Shown here piece after piece: positions 43,218 to 52,916 of a DNA stretch of 64,000 nt. The stretch lies in the NCBI RefSeq assembly GCF_000368145.1, contig NZ_KB849283.1:1142324-1206323 (forward strand), in the 5' to 3' direction. Position 1 is the stretch's first letter. Every line of letters starts with the position of its first letter. Both the position numbers and the translations under genes were made by a program. This DNA comes from Acinetobacter guillouiae CIP 63.46. GTDB taxonomy: Bacteria; Pseudomonadota; Gammaproteobacteria; Pseudomonadales; Moraxellaceae. The notes beneath the pieces are model-generated. The model saw only the letters and a program-made list of their open reading frames with translations, did not search any database and was not told the origin of the DNA.

Positions 43218-45419
43218 TTAATAATTAAAAGTATAACTCAAACCAAAGGTCCGCCCTTGTGCCCGCATACTAGACACAGGGGAAAAGGTAATTTCTGACT
43301 GCTGGCTATACACCGTGCGATAGTCTTTATTCCACACGTTATAAATTCCAAAATCCACCCGCCCCTTATACGCAGGGAAATTCACTAGGGTATCCATAAT
43401 CGCATAACCCTTTATTTTTGCAGCACGGTTTGGAACCACCTTATCACTGTTCACCGCAACCTTATCATCTTCAAATGCTTTGTCAGTTCCTTTTACAGCA
43501 AGCATCTGTACACGGAATCCATAACCATCATCACTATTCCACTCACCAAAAATAGTTCCCTTAGTTGGAGATACCTGATAAGCATTTAACTCACGCCAAT
43601 TACCAGCCGCATCCTTATATTGTCCACGGGTGTAAGCCAACGTACCACCAATTTTAAAATCATCCAAAATTGGATATGCCGCAGTCATTTCTGCACCGTA
43701 AACACGCTGATCAGTATCAGCAATATTGACAGAACGGTCCGCATTGAACTGAATGACTTTATCAGATGTGTTATAAAAGCCAGTAATTCCTAAATCAAGT
43801 TTTTGATCATCTTGCAGACGCCAACCCAGTTCATAACTATTGACGGTTAGTGGTTCTATATTCGCAGTTGAAACGGTCAGAATTGAGACATCACGCAACA
43901 TCCGTAATACATCTGGATAACTAAATCCTTGAGAGAAATTGGCAAATAATTGCTGATTATCAGTAAGTTTATAAACTGCGCCTAAATTAAACAAAAACTT
44001 GTCAGCATTTGTTGAATCACTCGCTACGCTTTGTGTTTGTCTAGAAGGTGTATAAGCGTCTGTATCTGCCTTAATATATTGATAGCGCGTTCCCGCTTGT
44101 AGATTAAAGCGATCCGTTAATTGATAATCTGCCTGTAAAAAAGCACCGATATTTTGAATGACAGTATCTGGACCAGCATCTAATCTTCTACCAGTATCCT
44201 TGTAAACCATACCGTTATTGCTGACAGACAATACGTCATAATGCTGAGTATCTTTTTCCCGGTCATAATCCAGACCATAGGTCAGATTAAGATCACGCGC
44301 TGCAAGCTTAAAATCAGACTGAACTGTAGACCGCATTCCTGCCACATCAACCGTATATTGCGATTGATTTACCGTCGCGCCACCAGCATAAACTGGGAAA
44401 AAACGTCCTTTTTCATTTCTATAATAGGCTTCCAAATTTACCGTCTGCCCCCATACATCCTGATTTTGATATTGGGTATTAAAGGCATAACGATCCGTAA
44501 ATGGCTGATTACTTAATTCCAGTCCCTTGATTGCTCGTTCAGACTGTGGCCCTTTAGCAATGGTATAGTTCGGTCCATAATCAGGTAGATAACGAGTATC
44601 TTGCTTATCCTTATAATACTGCGCACCAAAACTCAAGCTTTGTGTGTCAGTCAAATTAAAATTCAGGCGCCCATTTATATCTAGTGTATCTGTATCATTA
44701 CGGCTGGTCTGATTGGGTTCAGTTGCGATTCGATCCCCATTCGCATCAAATAATGATCCTCGACTGGTATAGTTCGCACCAAGAAAACCATCCATTTTAT
44801 CATTGCTGAAAGAAACACTCTGACCCGCTTCATAAGCCAGACCATCTCCTCGGAAATTATCAGCAGAGGTTATCCCTAATTTCGTCTCAAAACTCAGTGG
44901 TTTCGATTTGTCAGCACGTTTGGTAATGATATTAATAATCCCACCCGTTGCACCAGAACCATAAATACTGGTTGCCCCAGAAATGACCTCAATCCGTTCA
45001 ATCATCCCCGGACTAATACTGTTCAATTGGCGCGCAGGATCACGCGACCCCGTCTGAGATACACCATCAATCATCACCAGTACAGTTCTGCCTCGCATGG
45101 TCTGACCATAATTACTTCCAGTACCACTAGACGGCGCCAGTGAAGGAACCAGTTGAGCAAGAACATCTGCCACTTTTCGCCCTGCCCCAGCCTGTTTTTG
45201 TACCTCTGCTCCGCTGATGTTCTGTACAGTCCCTGCAATATCTGCAATGCTTTTTTCTGATCGGGTTGCTGTAATAACGATCTGTGGCAATTTCTGGACA
45301 GATCCCTGTTGTTGAGCATTGCTAACTGGTGTCTGATTATTCGAGGTTTCATCCTGCGCATATAACTGACTACTGATTGCAATAGATAAAACACATAAGC
45401 TGAATTGGGAAAGGCGCAT
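43218..45419 (-). CDS. TonB-dependent siderophore receptor (cluster-internal)
   Basis: 733 residues. Sec signal peptide to about YAQ (residue 22), TonB box region LPQIVITATRSEKS, plug domain (about 55-170) with the usual GQTMRGRTVLVMIDGV and GATSIYGSGATGGIINIIT, then a 22-strand barrel ending in an aromatic residue (YTFNY). It would import the ferric siderophore made by the adjacent leftward genes. A palindromic Fur box lies 37 bp upstream, and a terminator lies directly downstream, so it is its own unit. It is clearly related to the receptor at 56642 (same plug text and SLFDANGDRIATEP versus SPYDARGDRVAPEP), so one may have arisen from the other. Confidence 0.92.
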   Translation of the reverse strand: MRLSQFSLCVLSIAISSQLYAQDETSNNQTPVSNAQQQGSVQKLPQIVITATRSEKSIADIAGTVQNISGAEVQKQAGAGRKVADVLAQLVPSLAPSSGTGSNYGQTMRGRTVLVMIDGVSQTGSRDPARQLNSISPGMIERIEVISGATSIYGSGATGGIINIITKRADKSKPLSFETKLGITSADNFRGDGLAYEAGQSVSFSNDKMDGFLGANYTSRGSLFDANGDRIATEPNQTSRNDTDTLDINGRLNFNLTDTQSLSFGAQYYKDKQDTRYLPDYGPNYTIAKGPQSERAIKGLELSNQPFTDRYAFNTQYQNQDVWGQTVNLEAYYRNEKGRFFPVYAGGATVNQSQYTVDVAGMRSTVQSDFKLAARDLNLTYGLDYDREKDTQHYDVLSVSNNGMVYKDTGRRLDAGPDTVIQNIGAFLQADYQLTDRFNLQAGTRYQYIKADTDAYTPSRQTQSVASDSTNADKFLFNLGAVYKLTDNQQLFANFSQGFSYPDVLRMLRDVSILTVSTANIEPLTVNSYELGWRLQDDQKLDLGITGFYNTSDKVIQFNADRSVNIADTDQRVYGAEMTAAYPILDDFKIGGTLAYTRGQYKDAAGNWRELNAYQVSPTKGTIFGEWNSDDGYGFRVQMLAVKGTDKAFEDDKVAVNSDKVVPNRAAKIKGYAIMDTLVNFPAYKGRVDFGIYNVWNKDYRTVYSQQSEITFSPVSSMRAQGRTFGLSYTFNY

Positions 45420-45455
45420 CCTGTTTCCTCAGTTGTAGGCCTGAATTTTAGTGCT

Positions 45456-45474
45456 AATAATAATCATTATTATT
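45456..45474. promoter_or_regulatory. Fur box upstream of the receptor gene
   Basis: The sequence is a perfect 9-1-9 palindrome of AATAATAAT, C, ATTATTATT, matching the Fur consensus GATAATGATAATCATTATC in spacing and most positions. It lies 37-55 bp upstream of the receptor start, where it would cover the promoter. Iron-responsive repression is inferred. Confidence 0.85.
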
Positions 45475-45567
45475 ACCGATGTAAAACATAATATTCCGAT
45501 GGTGTATATCAAACCTGTTCTGGCATATTCGAGATAAAAAACAATTAAGTTGTTGATTTATTATATT

Positions 45568-46191
45568 TTACTGTACTCTCATTTCTGTTTCATTTAGTCC
45601 ATCACCTTGCCGATAACGTCCACAGCGTGAGTAAAATTCATTTCGATAACAATGATATAGAACTGCTGTTTTTTCCAACATTTTTATTTTTTTCTGCGCT
45701 TGGTAAGCAATATCTTCTGCAATATAGGCATAAGATTTTACATTTTCATCCGGCTCACCCACAATTTTACTGGCAGCTGAATTTTCAAAAATAAAATAAC
45801 TCATCATGCGCATGACAGCTCTGAAATGTCCTTGCCCAAGCACATGTTTTTCACCGAGTAAAATATGCCAGCCCAGATCAGAGTCATCAGCATCATAATA
45901 AAGTGCCAGTCGATCGCGCTTGGCTTCATATATCTCAAGATAACCGACATCTGTATGTTCAATCGTAATAATAAATAAACGCTGATGATCATCACAAATC
46001 ATCTTTTCAAAATAAACGGCCAGTTCAAGCTCTGGTTTATTCAGCTGCCACTGCGGAATCACATGAGGTTCATGCATCCATTTATACAATAATGGAAAAT
46101 CCTGCGGAAGTTGCACAGCCCTTAATCCATAAGCTATTCCTCTTTCCTCGTAATGGAACTCATCCAACAGCTGTGAAGATAATGTCATCAT
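45568..46191 (-). CDS. Siderophore N-acyltransferase, IucB/RhbD-like GNAT family
   Basis: 207 residues. The text LYKWMHEPHVIPQWQLN is typical of the AlcB/IucB/RhbD group of siderophore acyltransferases, as are the GYLEIYEAKRDRLALYY strand, SDLGWHILLGEKHVLGQGHF, and IVGEPDENVKSY, the acyl-CoA site region. It would acylate the hydroxylamine made by the N-hydroxylase gene product, giving a hydroxamate; in baumannoferrin and acinetoferrin this is a medium-chain 2-enoyl group. It is the last gene of the leftward biosynthetic operon, 21 bp after the RraA-like gene. The start has a weak ribosome site; ATG at 46191 or 46188. Confidence 0.88.
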   Translation of the reverse strand: MMTLSSQLLDEFHYEERGIAYGLRAVQLPQDFPLLYKWMHEPHVIPQWQLNKPELELAVYFEKMICDDHQRLFIITIEHTDVGYLEIYEAKRDRLALYYDADDSDLGWHILLGEKHVLGQGHFRAVMRMMSYFIFENSAASKIVGEPDENVKSYAYIAEDIAYQAQKKIKMLEKTAVLYHCYRNEFYSRCGRYRQGDGLNETEMRVQ

Positions 46192-46212
46192 AAATATTTA
46201 CTCAATTCAATT

Positions 46213-46839
46213 TCATGCAGATGCAGTAAAGTGATAATAATCCTGTGCTGAATGTTCGCTGAAAAACTGGTCCCGTTTCTGCCGTTCTTGGATTTCCATT
46301 TGCTGAAACTGCTCGAGATGATGACGGGCAATATCTGGACTCAAAATAAACACACCATCGGCATCTCCCACCATTAAGTCGCCAGAGGAAATACAGGTAT
46401 CTCCCATCTGTATTTGCTGGTCAAACTCCACCACACTCTCTCCCTGCTGACGTGTAGTCAGACAACTGACCGATGAAGCAAAAACGGGGACCTTCATGTT
46501 TCTTAAAGCAGTTACATCCGTTACTGCACCCAATATGATTACAGCGGCAAGCTGATGATATATGGCAGCGCGATGTCGCTGTTCTCCCCAGCAGGCACGA
46601 TGTTCCAGCTGACGCGCATCAATGACCAGTACATCACCCGGCTGACTGTTCAGCAAAGCCTGACGCAGTGCCATACCATTGACTGAATGCACTGTAGCCG
46701 TACGCACCCGACCCACAGCATGCCCAATCTGGTTAATCGCATGAATCTGTGGTAAATGCCCTTGGTCCAGTACATGACCAATGGTTGAGCTGGCAATATC
46801 TGCATAACTCTGGATTAAATTATTTAACTGCTCTTGCAT
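46213..46839 (-). CDS. RraA-family protein in the siderophore operon, catalytic Arg replaced
   Basis: 208 residues of the RraA/HMG-CHA aldolase-like fold. It keeps the core blocks GDVLVIDARQLEHRACWGEQ, VIILGAVTDVTALRNMKVPVF and SSGDLMVGDADGVFILS. In the aldolases of this family the third block reads GxxRD, with Arg and Asp binding substrate and metal; here the Arg is Thr (GAVTD). It overlaps the FhuF-like gene by 16 bp and has a good AGAGG site. RraA-like genes occur in related acinetoferrin/baumannoferrin clusters, but their job is unknown. A regulatory or iron/acid-binding role is possible; an active aldolase seems unlikely. Confidence 0.82.
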   Translation of the reverse strand: MQEQLNNLIQSYADIASSTIGHVLDQGHLPQIHAINQIGHAVGRVRTATVHSVNGMALRQALLNSQPGDVLVIDARQLEHRACWGEQRHRAAIYHQLAAVIILGAVTDVTALRNMKVPVFASSVSCLTTRQQGESVVEFDQQIQMGDTCISSGDLMVGDADGVFILSPDIARHHLEQFQQMEIQERQKRDQFFSEHSAQDYYHFTASA

Positions 46840-47675
46840 GAGTATTGACCTCTGTGTTCATCCTGTCTTAGTAATGGACAGCTTGCACAATATTCTTTCT
46901 GTGCTTCAGGTAACTGAAAATAAAAGCAGCATTTTTTACGTTGATAGGTCGTGGACGATTGCGGCCGACTCTGATCTAGTAAATAAAATGGGTTTTGTTT
47001 TAGGCCTAGATCAGCTGCAGGCAAATCTATCAAAAACTGCCGTTGATACTGGATACGGCTGAGTAAAGCTTGGTTACCCCCTTTTCTGTTCATCATGTCG
47101 TAAAATTGCAGAATTCGTAATGCAGTATTTTCCCACAACAAAAATTTCTGTACTTTCCCTGTACGGGCAAGGGCATCAAATAACTTTTTCAGGTCATCCA
47201 GTATGAATCGCACATATCCTTCAAAAGATTGCTGTTTTCTACTGACGCCATGCTGTAATTGGGGCAGATTAATCAGATGCAGTGTTCTGTCCCAATACCA
47301 GTCAGGAGGCAATCCTGTGGAAATACAGGATAAGTCCCATGGCAAATCAATATCCTCAGAAGTCAGTGCGTAAAAATATGGGAATAACAGAGGGACAGCC
47401 CAGTATTTAATGAACATGGATGTAGCGCAGGTTAAATTCACTGCATCCACGCGAGAACTAAAATCATTTAATGCTATCAAACATGCAGAGGGATTTAGCA
47501 GATCAGTAAAACTCAGTATCTGCTGCCCCTCTACAGGCAGTACATCAAATTGAATATTCAAGCGTTCAGCCAGCAACTGCCTAAGTACTGATATATCAGA
47601 TTTTGTCATTTTAAAATCAGACCCAATATTCAATACTGCAATCTTTGACTGCACACCTGAGTTTTCTCTATTCAT
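46824..47675 (-). CDS. FhuF-like siderophore-iron reductase
   Basis: About 283 residues from ATG 47675. The frame extends to 47756 into the preceding gene, and ATG 47702 is another option; the best ribosome site (AGGAG) is 14 bases upstream of 47675. The C-terminus carries a CC-x12-C-x2-C cluster (KKCCFYFQLPEAQKEYCASC), the [2Fe-2S] signature of FhuF-type ferric-siderophore reductases. The rest is helical with little sequence conservation, as in FhuF. It would release iron from the imported siderophore in the cytoplasm. It lies between the NIS synthetase gene and the RraA-like gene. Confidence 0.83.
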   Translation of the reverse strand: MNRENSGVQSKIAVLNIGSDFKMTKSDISVLRQLLAERLNIQFDVLPVEGQQILSFTDLLNPSACLIALNDFSSRVDAVNLTCATSMFIKYWAVPLLFPYFYALTSEDIDLPWDLSCISTGLPPDWYWDRTLHLINLPQLQHGVSRKQQSFEGYVRFILDDLKKLFDALARTGKVQKFLLWENTALRILQFYDMMNRKGGNQALLSRIQYQRQFLIDLPAADLGLKQNPFYLLDQSRPQSSTTYQRKKCCFYFQLPEAQKEYCASCPLLRQDEHRGQYSCKSS

Positions 47676-47679
47676 GAAA

Positions 47680-49590
47680 TTAAACAACACTCCTGAATAC
47701 ATTCGGCACAGTTCCCATACTGCTTGGCATACTTCCCACCCTATTATCTTGTTCAAGTAGTGGGCGGATCAGTTGCTTATATGGCCACAACTCACTATCA
47801 AATAGGATATGCTTTAATTCAGCCCGGGCCGTATCCGTAAATGGCACATCATCCAGTGCTTGCTGTAACTGCTGAGCCAATACACGCCATAAATCCGCCG
47901 AGTCAATCTGATAGAACTCTGCAACAGTTTCCAAGATACTGGCCAGATTGACCTGTATACCGAGTGTCTGTAGATAGAGAATCAAACTTTCCACGCTGTC
48001 GTGGTACAACGTAATACGAAAATCATGTGGACTCAGGTACTCAGGATCAGGCAAGCCCTGCTGCTGCATCCATGGCTGATAAATACGAACAGAATCATGG
48101 TCGCGGAGCATGAAACCAGCGAACTGCCCATGTTCCAGTACAATACAGATATTCTGACCATGAATTTCGCCCATCAGACCAAGACGGAACAGGCGCAAAT
48201 TTACCTCAAAGAAATCACGACATAATGCAGCAAAAATATTGCAGATATGCTGTGGTGTAACAGTTAAATTCTGCCATTTTAGAATCAGATCAAATACACA
48301 TCCCTGCCCATCCATCAGTTGCCCTAAGCTAGCCATAGGAATAATCTGATAAGGTGCTTGTAACAACTCAGCAGGAATCCTTCGGCGCTGTGCTGCGAGA
48401 TGCATCGGACGTTCATTGAACAGCATTAAATTATCTGGCGTTAAATTATCCTGCTGCTCCGGAAGATAAGCCCACCATTGATTTTCATCGCATAACCACA
48501 GACGTCTTTTCAATACCTCATCTTTTTGCTTAGCGAGCTGTAACAGTTGCTGATTTTTTTGCCCATTGATCATTTTGACAATCGGTAAAAAACGCAATGA
48601 ACCCAAAGACTTAACTGCAAGTGGTAATTTTAGACTATCCTGTGGCTGTGACGCTGAAAGAAGGCTTCTTAGTGACGAACTGGCGTACCAGCCGCTGGAC
48701 TGAAACGCTAAGGGGATAATGTCCTTATGTTGCAACTCTTCAGAAAATTTGTCAGACAGCACATGCTTGAACTGCCACGCATGTAAGGGAATCGCCAAAT
48801 AACCATCCCCCAGCGCTTTTTCATCACACTCCTGTTTCAACATCAGGAACTGTTCCGCGTTCAGAAAAATACGAGCAGGTTGCTGCCTGCTGATCTCAGT
48901 AACATCCTTCCCATAGACCAACTTTTCTCTATTTACTGCAACCCAGTGAACATTCATATCCTGAGCAAATTCAGGACTGAAATACTGATATTCATCGGAA
49001 CTAAAACCGTCCTTTAACTTGGCCAACGGATGATAAGGGCGATCTCGCAAAGCGGCATACTGCTCCAGCTGTATAAATAAGTCTGCGGGATGCTGCGTTA
49101 ACCACTCTGAGGAGGACAACTGATGTTGCTGAGACAATTCTGCATGCAACATTGCCTGTTTTAAATCTGCACGAAAATCTGCCAGTTTTGATGCATCAGC
49201 AGAGTTGAAGCAGTGTAATTGCTGCATGAAGTCAAATAACTGCAATGCACTTAATTTCTGAACATGATAACCCTGTGCTTCGTCCATGCTAAGCTTATAG
49301 ATCGATGCTCCAACATGCATCTGCCAACGCTGTTTCAAACCCTGTTTCAGCGGTAGAATCAAACACTCAGTCTGTGCAGAATTAAATAAAACTGCAAAAC
49401 ACTCCCCAACTGTATAACTGTCGAAAAGTGATTCAAAGCCATGCTGAAATCTTTGTCTGCATAGTCGTTGAGCCTGATCCTTTGTCAGGATCTCCGATTC
49501 TGAAATATATTGCTCAGCAAGTAGGCTATTGACCAAATCCATCAATATCTCCTGCCCTGAAACGGCAGGTGAAAATACCATGGTATTCAT
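47680..49590 (-). CDS. NIS siderophore synthetase (IucA/IucC family), third gene copy
   Basis: 636 residues, normal for the family. The ATP-grasp-like hallmark blocks are recognisable: AIPLHAWQFKHVL, the central RFLPIVKMI, and the C-terminal GEIHGQNICIVLEHGQFAGF and RDHDSVRI that form the nucleotide site. The FhuF-like iron-transport domain covers the last 150 residues. It condenses citrate or a citryl intermediate with an amine or hydroxylamine using ATP. It lies 12 bp after the second NIS gene, with an AGGGGGA site. Which amide it forms cannot be read from sequence. Some conserved positions differ from copies 1 and 2 (H-A-W instead of H-P-W). Confidence 0.9.
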   Translation of the reverse strand: MNTMVFSPAVSGQEILMDLVNSLLAEQYISESEILTKDQAQRLCRQRFQHGFESLFDSYTVGECFAVLFNSAQTECLILPLKQGLKQRWQMHVGASIYKLSMDEAQGYHVQKLSALQLFDFMQQLHCFNSADASKLADFRADLKQAMLHAELSQQHQLSSSEWLTQHPADLFIQLEQYAALRDRPYHPLAKLKDGFSSDEYQYFSPEFAQDMNVHWVAVNREKLVYGKDVTEISRQQPARIFLNAEQFLMLKQECDEKALGDGYLAIPLHAWQFKHVLSDKFSEELQHKDIIPLAFQSSGWYASSSLRSLLSASQPQDSLKLPLAVKSLGSLRFLPIVKMINGQKNQQLLQLAKQKDEVLKRRLWLCDENQWWAYLPEQQDNLTPDNLMLFNERPMHLAAQRRRIPAELLQAPYQIIPMASLGQLMDGQGCVFDLILKWQNLTVTPQHICNIFAALCRDFFEVNLRLFRLGLMGEIHGQNICIVLEHGQFAGFMLRDHDSVRIYQPWMQQQGLPDPEYLSPHDFRITLYHDSVESLILYLQTLGIQVNLASILETVAEFYQIDSADLWRVLAQQLQQALDDVPFTDTARAELKHILFDSELWPYKQLIRPLLEQDNRVGSMPSSMGTVPNVFRSVV

Positions 49591-49602
49591 TCGTTTATCC
49601 CC

Positions 49603-51438
49603 CTAAACAGGCTGACGGAAATGGAACAGAGGGTTATTGACATAACGCATCTGTACATCACCATCACCGAATAAGCGGCGGCGGGTCAGCGATTCAATAC
49701 AATATTGCTCTGCAAAGACATCAAACACCGCATAGCGTGACTGATGTTCAGGATATTGCTGCTGAAAATCATGAATAATATCTGCTGCTTTTTGCCAGAA
49801 GACCTGTTCACTAAAGTCAAGCTGCTGTTGTAGTGTCATGGCGATATCACTCAACGCAACAAAGAATAGACAAGCGCAACTAAAATCCCGTACTGCATTT
49901 AAATCATCCGTGAGGATAAATGACATGCGATTGGCTTTCGCATGTTCCGCAGGTAATGCATGCAAGGTCGGAAAAGCTTCTGGATGGGTCAGATGATCAG
50001 GACTAAAGCGTACCCCATCATGAAAATCCTTTAAAATGATCCGTACTGGCCAGCCATTACGATGAACCAAAATGATATTCTGCCCATGCGATTCAGTTCC
50101 AATTCCTTCAGCAAAGAGTAAATATAGAATTGGCTGAATGACCACAGACAGCAATTGCCCAACCCATGCATCCACACCATACTGATCCAGCCAAGGTGCG
50201 ATCAGTAACTTCCCATCCTGCTGGACATGACCAATTCCATTCAAAGGAATCGCGTCTTCACCAGATTTTAGATACTGCTGCACACTTTCACGCCACAGAC
50301 TGGCAATAGTTCCATATGCCTGTTTGGCATGTGATGCAGGCAGACGCGTGAAATCCACTGCTGAGGCATGTACTTCACCAAGAATATCAAAATCCAATTT
50401 TTGGGCAATTTCACTGTTCTTTTTTAAACCCTGTAGCCAATCTGTAATTAGCGGCCCATTCATTGCGGTATGCGTTGCCAATATCCGTGAACTTGAGGTA
50501 TTTGTCAGACTCATAGACATTTTGATATAAGGCTTTTCAGGATGTTGTAAATTGGTCAGTGTTCTCAGTGACTGCTGAGCAATATAGGCATATTCCCCTC
50601 GTCCCAGATAAACAATCTTCTGCTCAGCAATTTCCTTAAAGAACACATGCACAATAGTATTTTCCCATTGCCATGGATGAACGGGTAACCAAATATACTC
50701 ATCTGCATTTTTTTGCTGATCCAAAACCTTTGCAAACTCTTGCTGATCCTGTTCAGTCAACTGCTGCTGCAGGAAATCATCCGCATTTAAATGACTGGAT
50801 GCGTTATGGGAAAATATGGACTGATGTACTGCAATCCACACCAGATGAATAGGTTGTGCATATTCAACCCCATATTTCAGATTATCCTGCAGATTAAAAC
50901 CAACTCGAGATTTATAACAAGGATGATAGGGGTGGCCATCCATCAGATAGGTTTCCAGCACATCATAACTATATTGTGCTGCTGGTAATGCATACTCATT
51001 CTGGCAATGTTGAGACTGCACATCATGAATAAAAGTTCGCTTCAATTCACTGATAAAACCATCAATCTGGGCTGCCTGTGGAATACTTCTGACGATCTCA
51101 TCAATCACTAAATTCAACTGTGCAACCGTTTTCTGTCCCTGATGATCTTCACGGATAACATCTGAAGCAGTCATGCGTACCAGTCCAAAACTGAGATGTC
51201 GCTGTCCTGCAGCCACGTAACGAACCGACTGCCCTTGTGAATTGATCACATCTATATAAAAAACACCATCCTCAAATTGGGCTGGAATCACCTCTTCATA
51301 AATCAGTGCCTGTAGCAATTGTTTGATCACACGCTGTTCAACTTTCTGCATTGTGACTTGATCAGGCTCTTGCCAAGCCAAAGTGCTTGTATTCACAGAA
51401 TGTGTGGCCGTGGAAAGTGCTGGATGTAAATTGCCCAT
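49603..51438 (-). CDS. NIS siderophore synthetase (IucA/IucC family), second gene copy
   Basis: 611 residues from ATG 51438, which has an AAAGG site 8 bases upstream; a frame start at 51501 would overlap the MFS gene and lacks a site. The key family blocks are WLPVHPWQWENTIV, KMSMSLTNTSSSRILATHT (the Ser/Thr-Asn nucleotide site), GTESHGQNIILV and ILKDFHDGVRF. It activates a citrate carboxylate and joins it to an amine. This copy has the most complete motifs of the three. It begins 11 bp after the MFS exporter gene stop. Confidence 0.92.
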   Translation of the reverse strand: MGNLHPALSTATHSVNTSTLAWQEPDQVTMQKVEQRVIKQLLQALIYEEVIPAQFEDGVFYIDVINSQGQSVRYVAAGQRHLSFGLVRMTASDVIREDHQGQKTVAQLNLVIDEIVRSIPQAAQIDGFISELKRTFIHDVQSQHCQNEYALPAAQYSYDVLETYLMDGHPYHPCYKSRVGFNLQDNLKYGVEYAQPIHLVWIAVHQSIFSHNASSHLNADDFLQQQLTEQDQQEFAKVLDQQKNADEYIWLPVHPWQWENTIVHVFFKEIAEQKIVYLGRGEYAYIAQQSLRTLTNLQHPEKPYIKMSMSLTNTSSSRILATHTAMNGPLITDWLQGLKKNSEIAQKLDFDILGEVHASAVDFTRLPASHAKQAYGTIASLWRESVQQYLKSGEDAIPLNGIGHVQQDGKLLIAPWLDQYGVDAWVGQLLSVVIQPILYLLFAEGIGTESHGQNIILVHRNGWPVRIILKDFHDGVRFSPDHLTHPEAFPTLHALPAEHAKANRMSFILTDDLNAVRDFSCACLFFVALSDIAMTLQQQLDFSEQVFWQKAADIIHDFQQQYPEHQSRYAVFDVFAEQYCIESLTRRRLFGDGDVQMRYVNNPLFHFRQPV

Positions 51439-51449
51439 TATTTTTACCT

Positions 51450-52901
51450 TTATTGATTTTGAACCAAAACGTCCGCTTGCTTCTGACTCGGAAACTTCCA
51501 TGCAGCGGGTAATGCCAACAGCATCACTCCTGCACAGATCAAAAACAGTTCCCGTATTGCATGAATTTGAGCAATTGCGAGTTCAGGTGAATATGAAATA
51601 TTGTGTGTACGAATTTGCAGATAGAGTGCTGCAATCACAACAGCAATTGCAGCGCAGATCCGGCGCAGTAAGTTATTAACAGCTGCTCCCTGAGTCACCA
51701 GTTCCTGATCTTCCAGACTATTTAACCCAGCTGTTGTCGCTGGCATATAGGACAAACCAAATCCCAACCCATGCAAGATCATACAAAACATCAGGGATAT
51801 AACATGTGTACCAGGAATCAATGCCAGACCAGCAAATGCAGCAACAGTCAACAGAAGACCAAAACAGATTAATTGTCGGGCACCATGTTGATCGAGATAT
51901 TTACCCGCCCATTGACTACATAGACTGGTGGTCAATGCACTGCTCATCAGGATCAGCCCTGTCCACACTGGACTGAGTTTTAAAGTATTCTGTAACAGTA
52001 GTGGGATCAGGAGTAAGGTAATGAACAGTCCGATGGTATGCACAACTGAAATAATGACACTGTAGTTAAAACCACTACTGGTAAACAGTTGCCAGTCAAT
52101 TAAGGCATTGGGCTTATTACGACTAAACCAAACAAAGCCACAACATGCCGCAATGCCTGTACTGAACAACAGCAGAAACTCAGGTCTTTGGATGTCACTC
52201 AACTGCTGGATACCACTCAAACTGAGCAGTAACGCCACAATACCCACAGCAAGCAGTACAAAACCCCTCCAGTCAAAACCTAACAATCTCATATTCGTCT
52301 GCTGTGACGGCAACCAACGCAATCCCATCACCAATGCACAGATGGTTAGCGGAACATTCAATAAAAACAACACCTGCCAGTTCCACCATACCAAAACCAG
52401 TGCACCCAGCATGGGTCCACATGCCAAAGTCAGCATAATCATGGCACCCCATAGCCCTGTAGCAGTACCCCGCTGCGCACGCGGAGTTACCATAAATATA
52501 ATTCCCAGAGACAATGGGATCATCAATCCACTTGAAAAGCCTTGTAAGGCACGAACCAGCAGTACAGTTTCAAAATGCCCTGCAAAAGCACCATACATCG
52601 AGCTCAAACCAAAGACTGTCAACGCAGTCAGATATACCTGACGTTTACCAAATCGCTGACTCAAATAACCTGTGAGCAATAGACTCAGGCTCATACTCAG
52701 CAGAAAAATAACCATCACCCAACTGACGGCTGTTTCATTGATCTGAAAATCATGCATCAACTGAGGAATAGCGGGGTTAAAACTACTGTTATTTATACTG
52801 ACGGTGCCAGTCCCCAGCATCACACAGATCATCACCCAACGTTGTAACCCTGAAGATGCAGGATTTTCTGTCTGCAACAGTGGTTGTGGCTGTTCAGCCA
52901 T
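51450..52901 (-). CDS. MFS transporter (DHA2 type), probable siderophore exporter
   Basis: 483 residues with 12-14 membrane segments. The MFS motif A appears as GYLSQRFGKRQVYL, and motif C-like text is in the antiporter half (RALQGFSSGLMIPLSLGII). The DHA2-type N-terminus reads ISINNSSFNPAIPQLMHDF (as in VSINNSSFNP...). It would export the newly made siderophore across the inner membrane. It sits between the N-hydroxylase and NIS synthetase genes, 15 bp after the former, with GGGGA/AGGAG just before the ATG. A drug efflux role cannot be excluded by sequence alone. Confidence 0.88.
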   Translation of the reverse strand: MAEQPQPLLQTENPASSGLQRWVMICVMLGTGTVSINNSSFNPAIPQLMHDFQINETAVSWVMVIFLLSMSLSLLLTGYLSQRFGKRQVYLTALTVFGLSSMYGAFAGHFETVLLVRALQGFSSGLMIPLSLGIIFMVTPRAQRGTATGLWGAMIMLTLACGPMLGALVLVWWNWQVLFLLNVPLTICALVMGLRWLPSQQTNMRLLGFDWRGFVLLAVGIVALLLSLSGIQQLSDIQRPEFLLLFSTGIAACCGFVWFSRNKPNALIDWQLFTSSGFNYSVIISVVHTIGLFITLLLIPLLLQNTLKLSPVWTGLILMSSALTTSLCSQWAGKYLDQHGARQLICFGLLLTVAAFAGLALIPGTHVISLMFCMILHGLGFGLSYMPATTAGLNSLEDQELVTQGAAVNNLLRRICAAIAVVIAALYLQIRTHNISYSPELAIAQIHAIRELFLICAGVMLLALPAAWKFPSQKQADVLVQNQ

Positions 52902-52916
52902 CTCCTGTCCCCTGTG

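Noticed and set aside
52108-52641. 177-residue open frame on the plus strand inside the MFS exporter gene
   Set aside because: It is antisense to a gene with clear MFS motifs and has no recognisable product.
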